64,000 nt of DNA from assembly GCA_902786345.1 (NCBI GenBank), contig CADACB010000007.1:62001-126000 (forward strand), given 5' to 3'. The position numbers and the translations under genes are program-made. Below the pieces are notes generated by a model. It saw only the letters and a list, made by a program, of their open reading frames with translations. It was not told where the DNA came from and made no database searches. This DNA is from an uncultured Ruminococcus sp. GTDB lineage: Bacteria; Bacillota; Clostridia; Oscillospirales; Acutalibacteraceae. Of the stretch, positions 1 through 9,395 are shown one piece after another; position 1 is the stretch's first letter; every line of letters begins with the position of its first letter.

Positions 1-1605
1 TCGTTTGATTTGTCAATTGATAGCGAATCAGAAATACGAAGGACATTAAGTTTGACAGTAAATGTTACCGATAGCAATATGGTAGAACCTGAAAATATGA
101 TTTGGACAGATAAATATGTAAAAGTAAATTTAGGTGTTTATGATTATAAAAAAGGTAAATATATGTATTACAAAATGGGAAGATATGTTATTACATCATA
201 TGAATATAGTTTTGACGGAGCAGATGCACAGTTAAAACTTTCATTAGTCGACCTTATGGCTTTATTTACTGATGATAGAGGAAACCAAATAACTACCAAA
301 TCCTCTATACCTGTTGGCGTTACAATATACCCATGCCCTATCTGTCGTTCAGAGATGACTCATAATCAAATAACCTCAGAAGAAATTGTAAACATAGATG
401 GCGAATACTCTTATGTAAGCGAAACCATTGACACATATGAATGTCCTGACTGTGGGTTTAAAACTAATATAAGACCTAACAGTATAGTTGAATATGCAGA
501 TATTACAAACGCACTGAAAGCAACAATAAACAGATTTTCACCCTTACCATATAATAGATTTTCATTGGAAAATCTGCAACGAGATGTATCTGAAGTGCCT
601 TACGATTTAGATTATGATATTGGTACTTATCCCATTGAAATAATTACAGCATTAAGAGATTTATATCCCAACTATCAAACATATTTTGACACAGATGGGG
701 TATTTGTATTTTCATCAATCCCCACGGAGGAAAGTGATTATGTCGTTATCGATAAAGATGTTATGGATAAGATTTTAATTTCAGAGAATACAAGTGGGAA
801 CTTCGGAGAGATATGTAACGTTCACGATGTATGGGGGCAGTCTTTAAGTGCTGATAGAACTGCATTGAAAACAGATGTCAGCAATTACAATGACACAAGT
901 ATCTATTATCTTAATTTCGATGGACTAAGTTGCCTGGAAAATAATAAAACATATTCATTTACCCCACCTCAAAGTAATAACAATGTAACGTATGTAGTAA
1001 TACAAAGTAAAACCGAAAATTTTACATCTCAGACAATGCCACTATATATAAAAACAGGTGATTGCGAGAGAAAAGTAAAGAGCGGAGAATTAATTGCTGA
1101 TGTGCCTTATGTCCTAAAAGTGGTAATGTATAAAGAAAACGGAAATATAGGTTATAAATGCATACTTCAAGGAGAGCTTCAAATTCGCGGAATCGTGAAA
1201 ACTGTAACCAAAGAACAGAGTGAAGAATCCATTCAGATAGATAAAAATAATTATGCTTGTAACAATATTTATTACAAAGTCGAACCAGATAACGTATATG
1301 CTGCTGATAAAATAGGTGAATACATTCGAGTTTGCAGCGGTGGCGACTATGATAATATATATACTACACAGTTGGCATACGAAAGAGGACGCTACGAAAA
1401 TTATAAGACTACACGTTTAAATCACAAAGCAACTATTTCAACTCTTATTGTCCCATGGCTTGATGTAAACCAAATTATTAGATATACATCACCGGTCACA
1501 GGTGAGGTTAAAAAATATTTAATTAAAAGTATAAATATAAGTATTCAGGAAGGTATTATGACTATGAATCTCTCAGAGTTTTATCCTTATTATCCGTCAA
1601 AATAG
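1..1605 (+). CDS. Phage baseplate/tail protein, DUF5048-like (5' truncated by window edge)
   Basis: The reading frame is open from base 1 (Ser-Phe-Asp-Leu before the first possible TTG at 10), so the true start lies left of the window. The early motif SIDSESEIRRTLSLTV and the following NMGxYxI-type strands match my memory of DUF5048-type baseplate or tail-hub proteins of Firmicutes siphophages. Near residues 107-150 there are two CPxC pairs (CPIC and CPDC) about 40 residues apart, which looks like a zinc ribbon inserted into the structural fold. The C-terminus (about 440-531) is beta-rich and resembles the end of tail-associated proteins that initiate host contact. It lies directly upstream of the fibre gene, as expected for a tail-tip module. 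The family name is from memory; the tail role is fairly secure from context. Confidence 0.7.
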   Translation, partial: SFDLSIDSESEIRRTLSLTVNVTDSNMVEPENMIWTDKYVKVNLGVYDYKKGKYMYYKMGRYVITSYEYSFDGADAQLKLSLVDLMALFTDDRGNQITTKSSIPVGVTIYPCPICRSEMTHNQITSEEIVNIDGEYSYVSETIDTYECPDCGFKTNIRPNSIVEYADITNALKATINRFSPLPYNRFSLENLQRDVSEVPYDLDYDIGTYPIEIITALRDLYPNYQTYFDTDGVFVFSSIPTEESDYVVIDKDVMDKILISENTSGNFGEICNVHDVWGQSLSADRTALKTDVSNYNDTSIYYLNFDGLSCLENNKTYSFTPPQSNNNVTYVVIQSKTENFTSQTMPLYIKTGDCERKVKSGELIADVPYVLKVVMYKENGNIGYKCILQGELQIRGIVKTVTKEQSEESIQIDKNNYACNNIYYKVEPDNVYAADKIGEYIRVCSGGDYDNIYTTQLAYERGRYENYKTTRLNHKATISTLIVPWLDVNQIIRYTSPVTGEVKKYLIKSINISIQEGIMTMNLSEFYPYYPSK

Positions 1606-1677
1606 ATATACATAGTATAACCGAAGCTTATAACAATACGTTCTTTTATAAACATAAAATAAAATGGAGGTTGATTT

Positions 1678-3930
1678 ATGAGTATTACATATGAAAATCT
1701 ATCTCAAACTGTTTTCCCCGATGAGATCGATTCAAAATTTATAATGCAAGATATATCTTACGAAAACATTCAAAGAATAAAAGAATATGAAAGTATGATT
1801 AATAATGGAGATATATCTGGAGCTGAAAATTTTTTAGCTAACAATACCGATCTTATTCCTGTTTGTTTTAATGCCGATAAATGGAATAGACACGAGAATA
1901 TGATTATAGCTATAGAAAACTTTTTCAAAGATAATATCCAAGATTACATTCTTAATGTGGCTCAAAACAAAGGAGAATATAATAGTGCTAAAAGTTACAA
2001 TAAATACAACATTGTAAATGTTATTTCCGAAGGAGTTCAACAATTCTTTATGGCAGCTACCCGTGTTCCAGTTGGTCATTCGCCAGTAGATGAAGATAGT
2101 GCATCATACTGGATTGCATTAACTGTAAAAGGTGAAAAGGGTGAACCGGGCACAGGGCTTACATACGCTCAGCTTTGGGACGAAAATACAACATACACTA
2201 ACTCACAATGTGTGAGCTATAACGGATGTTTATGGGCGAGCTTGCAAAATAACAATAAAGGTCATGACCCCTCAACCAGCAGTGCATATTGGAGCAAAAT
2301 ATTTAAAGTAGCCACTGAAGCGAATTCTGTATCGTTTTCCGATAATACTACTGTACAGGTGTGGAGAAGTACAGTAGAAAACATAATTAATAATAACTCA
2401 GCCGACATCGATAATCTAAAACAAAATGTGCTCACGGTATACATATCAAATAACGGAAATGACAACAATGATGGATTAACGCCTGAAGCACCTATGCTAA
2501 ATTCGATTGGTATTACAAACAAATATAAAAATGTAAGACAATTAACAGTTAAATTTATAGACGGTGTTTATTCGGATAAATATACTTTCAATTCTTTTCC
2601 TATGATCACCGTAACAAGTAGTTCTGGAAATGCAGACAATGTTACTTTGTTAAGTGGGCTTGAGATAAATAGTAGTGTAGCAAATATAAACAATATAACT
2701 GTAGATAATACCTTAAATAATTACTCAGCTATCAGGCTAAATAAAGTAACTGCTGAAATAAGTAATTGTAAAATACTTGCAGCAAATGAGTGGAATGGGC
2801 TGTATTGTGATACCAGTATGGTAGACATAAAAAACTGTGTTTTTGTCGGAGGATTGCACGCAATAAATGCGTTTGATAATTCAACAGTTAATATTCAGGG
2901 AAGTTCCGGTAATGATGTCGATGTTGTTTATTACGCATCGAATGGTGCGGTTATAAATTATAGAAGCGACAACAATATTAATTACACCGACAAAATTTCA
3001 GATTGTAATTCAGGTACTATAACACAAGATAATATTTTACCAATTTCAAACGGTGGCACAGGTGCTAACAATGCACAAACTGCTTTGGATAATTTAGGCG
3101 CTTTCCCCGGAGTTATAACTTTATCATCAAGTATCGATTTAAACGAAATAACATCAGAGGGGTATTATTATATTACAAAGGAAAACATTTGCACAAACAT
3201 ACCCACAGCAGGCGGAGGATGGTTAACTGTATATAGCAGCAAGGGGTCAAATCAGTCTTATGTTGTAGGTCAGACTTTTCAAGCATTAAATGGAACAACA
3301 TATCAACGAATACACGCATATGCTAACAACGAGTGGACAGATTGGGTATCGTTTTTAGTTGATAAAGATAACACTGCTGTTTCAAGATTAAAAAACAGTC
3401 GTTATTTTTCAGTAACTGGAGCGGCATATTCTAACCCAACATCTTTTAATGGAACAAATGATGTTCAGATCTATATTACAAATCTTAATCCTAACTATTT
3501 AAGTAATTCCGTTCCAGTCGAAAAAGGCGGTACGGGAGCTGGCAATGCCAAAGATGCCAGAGCATCTTTGGGCATCGGATTAAATACAATATACTCTGGG
3601 AAAATTCAACCTTCAACAACACCAACTACTTCAGGGATGTTTGGAGGTTTATATGATTATAATATTTTTAAAATCACAATAAAAAACAGCAACACTGTTT
3701 TATGTATACGAGCAATAGGTACGGTTGAGATTAACAATAATAATAGTAGGACTATATATTTCTCAGGTTCAACTTATATCAATCGCGCAATACTTTATAG
3801 CACTGGAACAATAACATTTTCTAACTCGTCCTCAATAACATCAACGCTTTCTATTTTTGATACAAATGATTTAAGCACAGATTTGTCATATAATGGATAT
3901 TATATTTCCGATATTTATGGTATTGTATAA
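1678..3930 (+). CDS. Tail fibre / receptor-binding protein with beta-helix and pyocin-knob domains
   Basis: This 750-residue protein starts at an ATG after AATGGAGG. Visible parts in order: an N-terminal attachment region; two short Trp/Tyr-rich carbohydrate-binding-like segments around residues 100-150 and 170-210 (the second ends SSAYWSKI) flanking a GEKGEPG collagen-like turn; a right-handed beta-helix from about 253 (YISNNGNDNNDGLTPEAP is the usual entry motif) to about 435; a GGTGANNAQTALDNLG fibre motif near 458; a pyocin-knob-like domain about 475-560 (YYYIT, TWxDW type end); a second GGTGAGNAKDARASLG near 617; and a C-terminal tip. Such mosaics recognise cell-surface sugars. It sits between the baseplate protein and the lysis genes. 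The host receptor cannot be inferred. Confidence 0.85.
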   Translation: MSITYENLSQTVFPDEIDSKFIMQDISYENIQRIKEYESMINNGDISGAENFLANNTDLIPVCFNADKWNRHENMIIAIENFFKDNIQDYILNVAQNKGEYNSAKSYNKYNIVNVISEGVQQFFMAATRVPVGHSPVDEDSASYWIALTVKGEKGEPGTGLTYAQLWDENTTYTNSQCVSYNGCLWASLQNNNKGHDPSTSSAYWSKIFKVATEANSVSFSDNTTVQVWRSTVENIINNNSADIDNLKQNVLTVYISNNGNDNNDGLTPEAPMLNSIGITNKYKNVRQLTVKFIDGVYSDKYTFNSFPMITVTSSSGNADNVTLLSGLEINSSVANINNITVDNTLNNYSAIRLNKVTAEISNCKILAANEWNGLYCDTSMVDIKNCVFVGGLHAINAFDNSTVNIQGSSGNDVDVVYYASNGAVINYRSDNNINYTDKISDCNSGTITQDNILPISNGGTGANNAQTALDNLGAFPGVITLSSSIDLNEITSEGYYYITKENICTNIPTAGGGWLTVYSSKGSNQSYVVGQTFQALNGTTYQRIHAYANNEWTDWVSFLVDKDNTAVSRLKNSRYFSVTGAAYSNPTSFNGTNDVQIYITNLNPNYLSNSVPVEKGGTGAGNAKDARASLGIGLNTIYSGKIQPSTTPTTSGMFGGLYDYNIFKITIKNSNTVLCIRAIGTVEINNNNSRTIYFSGSTYINRAILYSTGTITFSNSSSITSTLSIFDTNDLSTDLSYNGYYISDIYGIV

Positions 3931-3948
3931 GGATTGGTGGTGAAAAAT

Positions 3949-4275
3949 ATGGATAATTCAGTTGAGATAAATGTAAAGATTGCAGAACACGATCGAGATA
4001 TAGAATATTTAAAAAAACAAATTGACACCTTAAATAAAATGGCTGATGAAATACATATAATGGCTACAAATATAAGCACTTTAACAACTGAGATTAAACA
4101 CACAAACGAACATATTTTAAGAAGTGATAAGCATTTAGAGAAAACAGAATTGCGAATAAATGAACTTGAATCACGACCTGGAAAAAGATTTAATCTGATC
4201 ACTACAACTATTATTTCCGTTTTGACTTCATCTATAGTTGGTACGATTGTTGGTGCAATAATTAAGATAATATAA
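3949..4275 (+). CDS. Coiled-coil protein with C-terminal membrane anchor (XhlA/holin-associated-like)
   Basis: I chose the ATG at 3949 (MDNSVEINVK) because GGTGGTGA stands six bases upstream; TTG/GTG codons at 3934-3942 are in frame but lack an SD. The 108-residue protein is an amphipathic heptad region (about 5-80) followed by one hydrophobic segment (LITTTIISVLTSSIVGTIVG) at the C-terminus and almost no tail. This architecture resembles XhlA/hemolysin-like accessory lysis proteins that hold the endolysin or holin at the membrane. It lies between the fibre and endolysin genes, which fits. The family match is inferred from architecture only. Confidence 0.6.
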   Translation: MDNSVEINVKIAEHDRDIEYLKKQIDTLNKMADEIHIMATNISTLTTEIKHTNEHILRSDKHLEKTELRINELESRPGKRFNLITTTIISVLTSSIVGTIVGAIIKII

Positions 4276-4281
4276 AAACAT

Positions 4282-4320
4282 AGCCGTTACACTTTATTTA
4301 ATAGAGTGTAATGGCTTTTA
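4282..4320 (+). terminator. Intrinsic terminator/attenuator before the endolysin gene
   Basis: AGCCGTTACACT and AGTGTAATGGCT form a 12-base stem (one G-T pair) around an AT-rich loop, followed by TTTTAT. It lies in the 62-base gap between the coiled-coil gene and the endolysin SD, so it probably dampens rather than ends late transcription. Confidence 0.6.
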
Positions 4321-4337
4321 TGTAAGGAGGATATTTT

Positions 4338-5939
4338 ATGGCAAAAAAGGGTATTGATGTTTCATATGCTAACGGCTCTGTTGATTGGAATAAGGCAAAA
4401 AATAATATTGATTTTGCAATCATAAGGAGTTCGTTTGGCTCTGATCTTCCGAGTCAAATAGACAGTTACTTTTTTCAAAATGCTGATGGATGCAAAAAAA
4501 ATAATATTCCATTTGGTACATACCACTTTGCATATTTTACTGATGTAAATAAAGCTAAAGATGAAGCAGATTTTGCAATAAGACTGGCGAACGAATACAA
4601 AAGATACGTAAAATTTATTGCTCTTGATATTGAAGAAGATAGCGAACGCTATGCAAATGCGGTTGGTGCAAATCCAAACTGGACGGAGTGTGCTGTGGCT
4701 TTTATGGAAAGAATTAAAAACGCTGGATATATCCCTATACTTTATTCCAATTATAGTTGGATAAAGAGCAAATTTAATTATGATAAGATTAATAAGTATA
4801 AATTATGGTATGCTGCTCCAGATGTACAAAAGCCATATTATGATTGCGCGGTCTGGCAGTATTCGTGGAATGGCAAAATAAATGGTATTAACGGTGATGT
4901 AGATATGAATTATCTTTATGATGATATATTGCTTAGTGATTCGGCGACCGCCATCATTGCCAAAAATACAGATACTTCGTCCAAAATAAAAACCGTGGAT
5001 GATAAAACAAAATTTCTTGATACAGCAAGAAAATATATAGGAGTAAACGGAAACTATGTCTGCAACACCAAGCTCAGACTTGGGATGATAGTGGACTGGT
5101 GTGCATACTCAATCAGCGCGATTATGAAGGACTGCGGTTTCATCCGCAAGTATCAGGGCGGTATTTACGGCTTTGCCTCAGACGCGGCAAGAGAGGATAA
5201 CGGAAAATACGGAGAGTGGTTTACAAAGGGTTCAAAAGCACCTCAACCGGGAGATTACATAATGTTCCGATATTCTTCGTTTTTGAATCCTATTGACAAG
5301 TATTCAGCTTCACACGTTGGCGTTGTAGAAAGCGTAAACGGAAATACACTTACTACTCTCGAAGGTAATGTTGACGGTTACGGTTCCGATTGGGCAGGGA
5401 CATCAAGCTTCAAAAGAAAAACACGTTATCTTTCAAGCGGCGATGTTTATGCGTTTTATCGTCCATACTGGCAGGGAGAAAAGAATACAACTTCTACGGG
5501 CACAAGTAGTGATACACAGTCTGATATTGATGTAATTTATCAGGTTCATACTGTGGGTGGTGCTTGGCTTCCGGATGTCAAAAATCTTGAGGACTTTGCA
5601 GGACTGGAGAATCGTGCGATAGACGGAATACGCATAAGTGTAAGCAAGGGACATATCCGTTATAGAGTGAAGCTTATCGGAAGTACGTCATATCTTCCTT
5701 GGGTGCGTGATCGTGAAGATTTTGCCGGTATTCTTGGAAAGAAAATCGACTGTATTCAAATTGAGTTCTATGGTTTATCACATACTGCTCAATATCAGGC
5801 TGAATATTGTGTATCTACCATCAACAGTACGGAGTACCTTCCTTGGGTAAAAAATTATAATAATAAAAATACTGATGGTTATGCGGGTATTGTAGGCACT
5901 GCTATTGATAAATTGCAAATTAAGATAACAAATATATAA
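4338..5939 (+). CDS. Endolysin: GH25 lysozyme + CHAP domain + wall-binding repeats
   Basis: The protein (533 aa; ATG after AAGGAGG) degrades host peptidoglycan. Residues about 3-200 are a GH25 muramidase: GIDVSYANGSVDW at the start, the catalytic acidic cluster ALDIEED, and the closing DVDMNYLY. Residues about 217-375 are a CHAP-type amidase/endopeptidase: Cys in VDWCAYSIS, His in ASHVGVVE, and LEGN. Residues about 395-530 hold three WLPxV/YLPWV...AGxxGxxID repeats, which look like ChW-type wall-binding repeats. Two catalytic domains in one chain are common in clostridial phages. The stretch coding for CHAP and the first repeats (about 5040-5760) is visibly richer in G and C than the GH25 part, so the gene looks like a recent domain chimera. 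Confidence 0.9.
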   Translation: MAKKGIDVSYANGSVDWNKAKNNIDFAIIRSSFGSDLPSQIDSYFFQNADGCKKNNIPFGTYHFAYFTDVNKAKDEADFAIRLANEYKRYVKFIALDIEEDSERYANAVGANPNWTECAVAFMERIKNAGYIPILYSNYSWIKSKFNYDKINKYKLWYAAPDVQKPYYDCAVWQYSWNGKINGINGDVDMNYLYDDILLSDSATAIIAKNTDTSSKIKTVDDKTKFLDTARKYIGVNGNYVCNTKLRLGMIVDWCAYSISAIMKDCGFIRKYQGGIYGFASDAAREDNGKYGEWFTKGSKAPQPGDYIMFRYSSFLNPIDKYSASHVGVVESVNGNTLTTLEGNVDGYGSDWAGTSSFKRKTRYLSSGDVYAFYRPYWQGEKNTTSTGTSSDTQSDIDVIYQVHTVGGAWLPDVKNLEDFAGLENRAIDGIRISVSKGHIRYRVKLIGSTSYLPWVRDREDFAGILGKKIDCIQIEFYGLSHTAQYQAEYCVSTINSTEYLPWVKNYNNKNTDGYAGIVGTAIDKLQIKITNI

Positions 5940-6016
5940 TTCTATTCTGCTTTTGTTCGAGAAGTGGCTCAATTCTTTAAGTTAATTATAAATTATGGTT
6001 TAGGAGGTTGTATATT

Positions 6017-6295
6017 ATGTACTACTATATGGATATGCCTTTTGCTACTGAAAACGATGTTCCTGACTTTGGAACTATAAAAATGATTTATTCTGGAGAC
6101 AAGGTATATGGGTATAAAAATAATGTCGATTCAAACGGGCATTATATAGATCGTAGATTAAGAGGATATATTCTCGCATCTAAAGATATTGCGAAACTAA
6201 ATTTAATCAACAACGCGGCTGATGGGTCGCGTGCAATCTGTGCGGACACAAGCGATCTATATTTATATTGTGATGGCACGTGGTATTTGCAATGA
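6017..6295 (+). CDS. Small phage protein of unknown function
   Basis: The ATG at 6017 follows TAGGAGG with nine bases spacing; an in-frame TTG at 6008 is too close to it. The 92-residue product (MYYYMDMPFATENDVP) has no membrane segment or recognisable motif. It lies between the endolysin and a set of tail decoration genes and is probably structural. Confidence 0.6.
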   Translation: MYYYMDMPFATENDVPDFGTIKMIYSGDKVYGYKNNVDSNGHYIDRRLRGYILASKDIAKLNLINNAADGSRAICADTSDLYLYCDGTWYLQ

Positions 6296-6307
6296 GGTGA
6301 TAATCAT

Positions 6308-7003
6308 ATGTGTAAAAATAAGACCTTTTTTGATAATATTTGGAATGAGGTAAGTAGTAAAGGAGATGGCAGTGGTAACACTATAACAAGTATAAATATG
6401 TTATCAAATTGTGAACAGAAATATGATTTCAATTCGAGTTACAATACTATACATTTTGTAGACGAAGTAGAATTCGTTAGTAATTGTTATGTTGATATTG
6501 AATACAAGCCTACCAATAAAACTATAATTGAAATAAATTTTTCAATAGATTGTACTAAAACAAATTCATCAGAAGAAGATATAACATATATATTTGGATG
6601 CGGAGATAATAAATCAAACTACTTTTCATTAGGAAAGCACGGGAATAATTCGTGGATACTTCATCTTGGTAATAAAATATATACGTTAGAACAAAATTCA
6701 CCCATTTCCGGACAATATGTAATTGGTTTGCACGAAGATAAAATTTGTATAAATGATACTATTACAGAACTTGAATCTAATAATATGACATCTGTCAATT
6801 ATGGTTTATTTATAAACGGAATTAACAATTCTGGAATTGCGTATATCAATAATAACGGTGCAGAAATAAAAGTGTTTTCAGTGAAAATATTTGAGAATGA
6901 CAATATTATTTTATTACTCATTCCTGTAAAATATGGTAAGGATGAAGATGCTGGTTTATATGATGTTATTAATAATAAATTGTATTTAAATTATAGGAGA
7001 TGA
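6308..7003 (+). CDS. LamG-like tail decoration protein
   Basis: The 231-residue product is rich in short beta strands with Asn/Gly turns and ends IPVKYGKDEDAGLYDVINNKLY. That ending resembles the ...GxYDxVNNxFY closing strand of concanavalin/LamG-like proteins often found in gut-phage tails. It may bind glycans. Assignment rests on pattern only. Confidence 0.5.
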   Translation: MCKNKTFFDNIWNEVSSKGDGSGNTITSINMLSNCEQKYDFNSSYNTIHFVDEVEFVSNCYVDIEYKPTNKTIIEINFSIDCTKTNSSEEDITYIFGCGDNKSNYFSLGKHGNNSWILHLGNKIYTLEQNSPISGQYVIGLHEDKICINDTITELESNNMTSVNYGLFINGINNSGIAYINNNGAEIKVFSVKIFENDNIILLLIPVKYGKDEDAGLYDVINNKLYLNYRR

Positions 7004-7008
7004 TGTAA

Positions 7009-7764
7009 ATGAGTTATACAAATAAAATTATTAGTACAAATTCTGATGAATTTACTTTTATAAAAACTTTTATAACAAATTTAATAAATTGTGATGAGAG
7101 AATCACTTGGGAAACAAAGCTTAATGAGATAACATCCAGCAATTTTGATGATTTAGAAACTCAGTATAATACAGCTAACTCAACTCCATCTTTCACAATT
7201 AATATCAACAACCGAATTACTATTACATTCAAACGTGTTTTGCAATCATCAGCGCAGTCGACAGGATATACTATAACTTCTAATTGTTTTACTATAAGCA
7301 GAATAATTAATTTCTCGTCCAGTGGTAGTACATCGTCAACAACTTCAATTAGAACTTGGAAATTCGTTATTGCGGCAAATCAAGGAAGTGTATGTTTGTC
7401 TTTTGATGGATACAACGTTGAACTTGGGAAATACGCATATTCTTTTTGTACTATTAGCGAAGATAATGTAAGTGGATATTCTGGTCATTATATAGCTGGA
7501 GCTAATGCTATTTCACAGCCATTTTATATGAACGATGGCAGCTCTATTGTGAAAACAGATAGGCTTCCTTATATTTATGATTCAAATAATGAAACCAATG
7601 TAGAAATTATTGCTAATAAAGTTTTTATCACAAGTAATTCGAGCAACAGAAAGGTGTCGCTCAAATCTTTTTGCGATGTATCAACAGTAGCGGCAAATCA
7701 AATTATGTATGTAAATAACAAAAAATACTATAGTGTTGATACGCATACTCTAATGGAGGTCTAA
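7009..7764 (+). CDS. Tail-associated beta-rich protein, paralogue 1
   Basis: The 251-residue product follows the previous gene by five bases and has its own GGAGATG SD. It is clearly related along its length to the next gene: shared features include FIKxF near the start, an NNRITITFKR / DNRYTIDFKR pair, EWKF/TWKF-xIAAN, GYxGxYxA, AISQxF, DRxPY and a C-terminal KxYYSxDxHTL. It is probably a host-contact or decoration protein of the tail. I do not recognise a named family. Confidence 0.6.
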   Translation: MSYTNKIISTNSDEFTFIKTFITNLINCDERITWETKLNEITSSNFDDLETQYNTANSTPSFTININNRITITFKRVLQSSAQSTGYTITSNCFTISRIINFSSSGSTSSTTSIRTWKFVIAANQGSVCLSFDGYNVELGKYAYSFCTISEDNVSGYSGHYIAGANAISQPFYMNDGSSIVKTDRLPYIYDSNNETNVEIIANKVFITSNSSNRKVSLKSFCDVSTVAANQIMYVNNKKYYSVDTHTLMEV

Positions 7765-7766
7765 AA

Positions 7767-8561
7767 ATGAGCGGAATATACTTTAATGGAAGTGTAGTCG
7801 GAGAATGTATTTATAGAAATGGTCAAATGATTTCAGGCGAAGATCAATACAATTATGCAAACGAATGTAATTTTATAAAAAATTTCGTAAATACATTGCA
7901 CAGTATTGATAATCGTATTGTTTGTCCTACTAATATAGATAAAATATTTGAAATAGATAGTGCAAATAAATATCCGTATTTCAGTTTAATAATTGACAAT
8001 AGATATACTATTGACTTTAAAAGAAAAAGTAAAATTAATGATAATGACATAGCGGATGGATATGAATTGTTTTCTGAGTTTTGGAGCGGTTCTCGTCAGT
8101 TATTATTTGCCGATAGTGCTTATCCATTTGACGGAAAAGCAAAAAAAGAATGGAAATTTTGTATAGCTGCGAATAATAAGGTGTTAACATTGAACTTAGG
8201 AAATTATAACGCTTCAAAACTCCCATTTTCTTTTGTTAGCTTTAGTGAATCTTCGGTTGGCGGTTATGCTGGAATTTATAGTGCAAATAGTTCAGCAAGT
8301 GCAATTTCCCAGAACTTCAGATTAGATGATAACATAATCGCCCAAAAGGTTGATAGAATACCATATGCATACAACACATCAGATTCAACAAATGTTGAAT
8401 ATATTGCCGACAAAAGTTTTATAATAAATAACTCTCAGACGAGAAGATTTTCAACAGATGGGCTGTGTGATATATCTACAATTACGCCTAATATTCTTAT
8501 TGATTTAGACAATAAAACATATTATAGTTTGGATTCTCATACTTTGATTCCTGTTTCATAA
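7767..8561 (+). CDS. Tail-associated beta-rich protein, paralogue 2
   Basis: This is the 264-residue tandem paralogue of the preceding gene, three bases downstream. It carries an extra N-terminal segment (about 1-30, MSGIYFNGSVVGECIYRNGQ) that resembles short attachment motifs of minor tail proteins. The shared core has diverged strongly, as expected for adhesins under selection for host range. Confidence 0.6.
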   Translation: MSGIYFNGSVVGECIYRNGQMISGEDQYNYANECNFIKNFVNTLHSIDNRIVCPTNIDKIFEIDSANKYPYFSLIIDNRYTIDFKRKSKINDNDIADGYELFSEFWSGSRQLLFADSAYPFDGKAKKEWKFCIAANNKVLTLNLGNYNASKLPFSFVSFSESSVGGYAGIYSANSSASAISQNFRLDDNIIAQKVDRIPYAYNTSDSTNVEYIADKSFIINNSQTRRFSTDGLCDISTITPNILIDLDNKTYYSLDSHTLIPVS

Positions 8562-8580
8562 AATAAGGAGGTATAAAATT

Positions 8581-8979
8581 ATGACGCAAGAAGTGCTTGA
8601 AATACTTAAAACCTGTGTGGTCATTCCTTTGCTTACAACTTTAACTGGTTTTATAATTGCTTATATTTCAAGGCAAATCGACAGATTAAAAACAAAGATA
8701 CATAACGAAAAAATCAATAACAGTATAGATGCTGCCAATGAAATAATTACTCAGGTTGTTACATATATGAATCAGACTATTGTTGATGGTCTTAAAGCAG
8801 AAGGCAAGTTCGATAAAAAAGCTCAAAAGGAAACTTTTGATAAGGCAAAAAGGCAAATCTATCAGATGATTACGGATGATATAGCACATGATGTTATGCA
8901 GAACTATATTGATACGGGATTCACCATTTCTGATTGGATAGATATGCAGATAGAAAACAAGGTTAATCAGATTAAATAA
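8581..8979 (+). CDS. Holin, LLH-family-like
   Basis: The 132-residue product has one N-terminal membrane segment (about residues 8-30, VVIPLLTTLTGFIIAYIS) followed by a long charged helical tail. This is the layout of Phage_holin_LLH proteins, which form the membrane lesion that releases endolysin. The ATG follows AAGGAGG. It is the last intact gene of the late operon. Confidence 0.75.
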   Translation: MTQEVLEILKTCVVIPLLTTLTGFIIAYISRQIDRLKTKIHNEKINNSIDAANEIITQVVTYMNQTIVDGLKAEGKFDKKAQKETFDKAKRQIYQMITDDIAHDVMQNYIDTGFTISDWIDMQIENKVNQIK

Positions 8980-9033
8980 ACTATAAACAAATAAGGATAA
9001 TGACAATACTTTTCATGTATAATCATCTCCCTT

Positions 9034-9138
9034 GTTTTCTTTGTTCTTATTTTAACAATCATTATGATGATTTCTACAATATCTGTTTCGGCAATAGAAA
9101 CAAATTCAATACAGTATCCAACTTTGATATACTTATAA
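9034..9138 (+). pseudogene. Remnant with signal-peptide-like segment
   Basis: A 34-codon open stretch reads VFFVLILTIIMMISTISVSA and then stops at TAA. It looks like the hydrophobic core and cleavage region of a signal peptide, but it has no good start with SD and no mature domain. It is probably decayed coding DNA between the holin and the terminator. Confidence 0.3.
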
Positions 9139-9148
9139 AAGTGACTAT

Positions 9149-9322
9149 ATGATTTATATACCTATGGAAATATCTGTCGGCAATTTTGATTATGACAATA
9201 GAATCGTATTAACCAATAGCATAGGAAAAGAAATATTTACGGAAGTATATCACGAGAATACATTAACTGCAGAAACATACACAGGATGGGTAGATTTTAA
9301 TATCGAATTAGTTAATGCTTAA
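9149..9322 (+). CDS. Short ORF, possibly the end of a decayed gene
   Basis: A 57-residue frame begins MIYIPMEISVGNFDYDN and ends just before the terminator. No clear SD precedes the ATG. Its composition looks coding, but it may be only the tail of a broken gene together with the signal-like remnant just upstream. Confidence 0.35.
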   Translation: MIYIPMEISVGNFDYDNRIVLTNSIGKEIFTEVYHENTLTAETYTGWVDFNIELVNA

Positions 9323-9327
9323 AAAAT

Positions 9328-9360
9328 AGGAGCTACGGCGAAAGTCGTAACTCCTATAAT
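9328..9360 (+). terminator. End of late operon terminator
   Basis: AGGAGCTACG pairs with CGTAACTCCT (one mismatch) around a GCGAAAGT loop and is followed by ATAATTTT. It separates the + strand lysis genes from the - strand integrase. Confidence 0.65.
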
Positions 9361-9395
9361 TTTGCGTTGCTATTAGGTAGAGCCATTTGTTTTAT

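Noticed and set aside
1834-2522. Antisense open frames over the fibre gene
   Set aside because: They are shadows of the real + strand gene with no SD and odd composition; the same applies to most short opposite-strand frames in the window.
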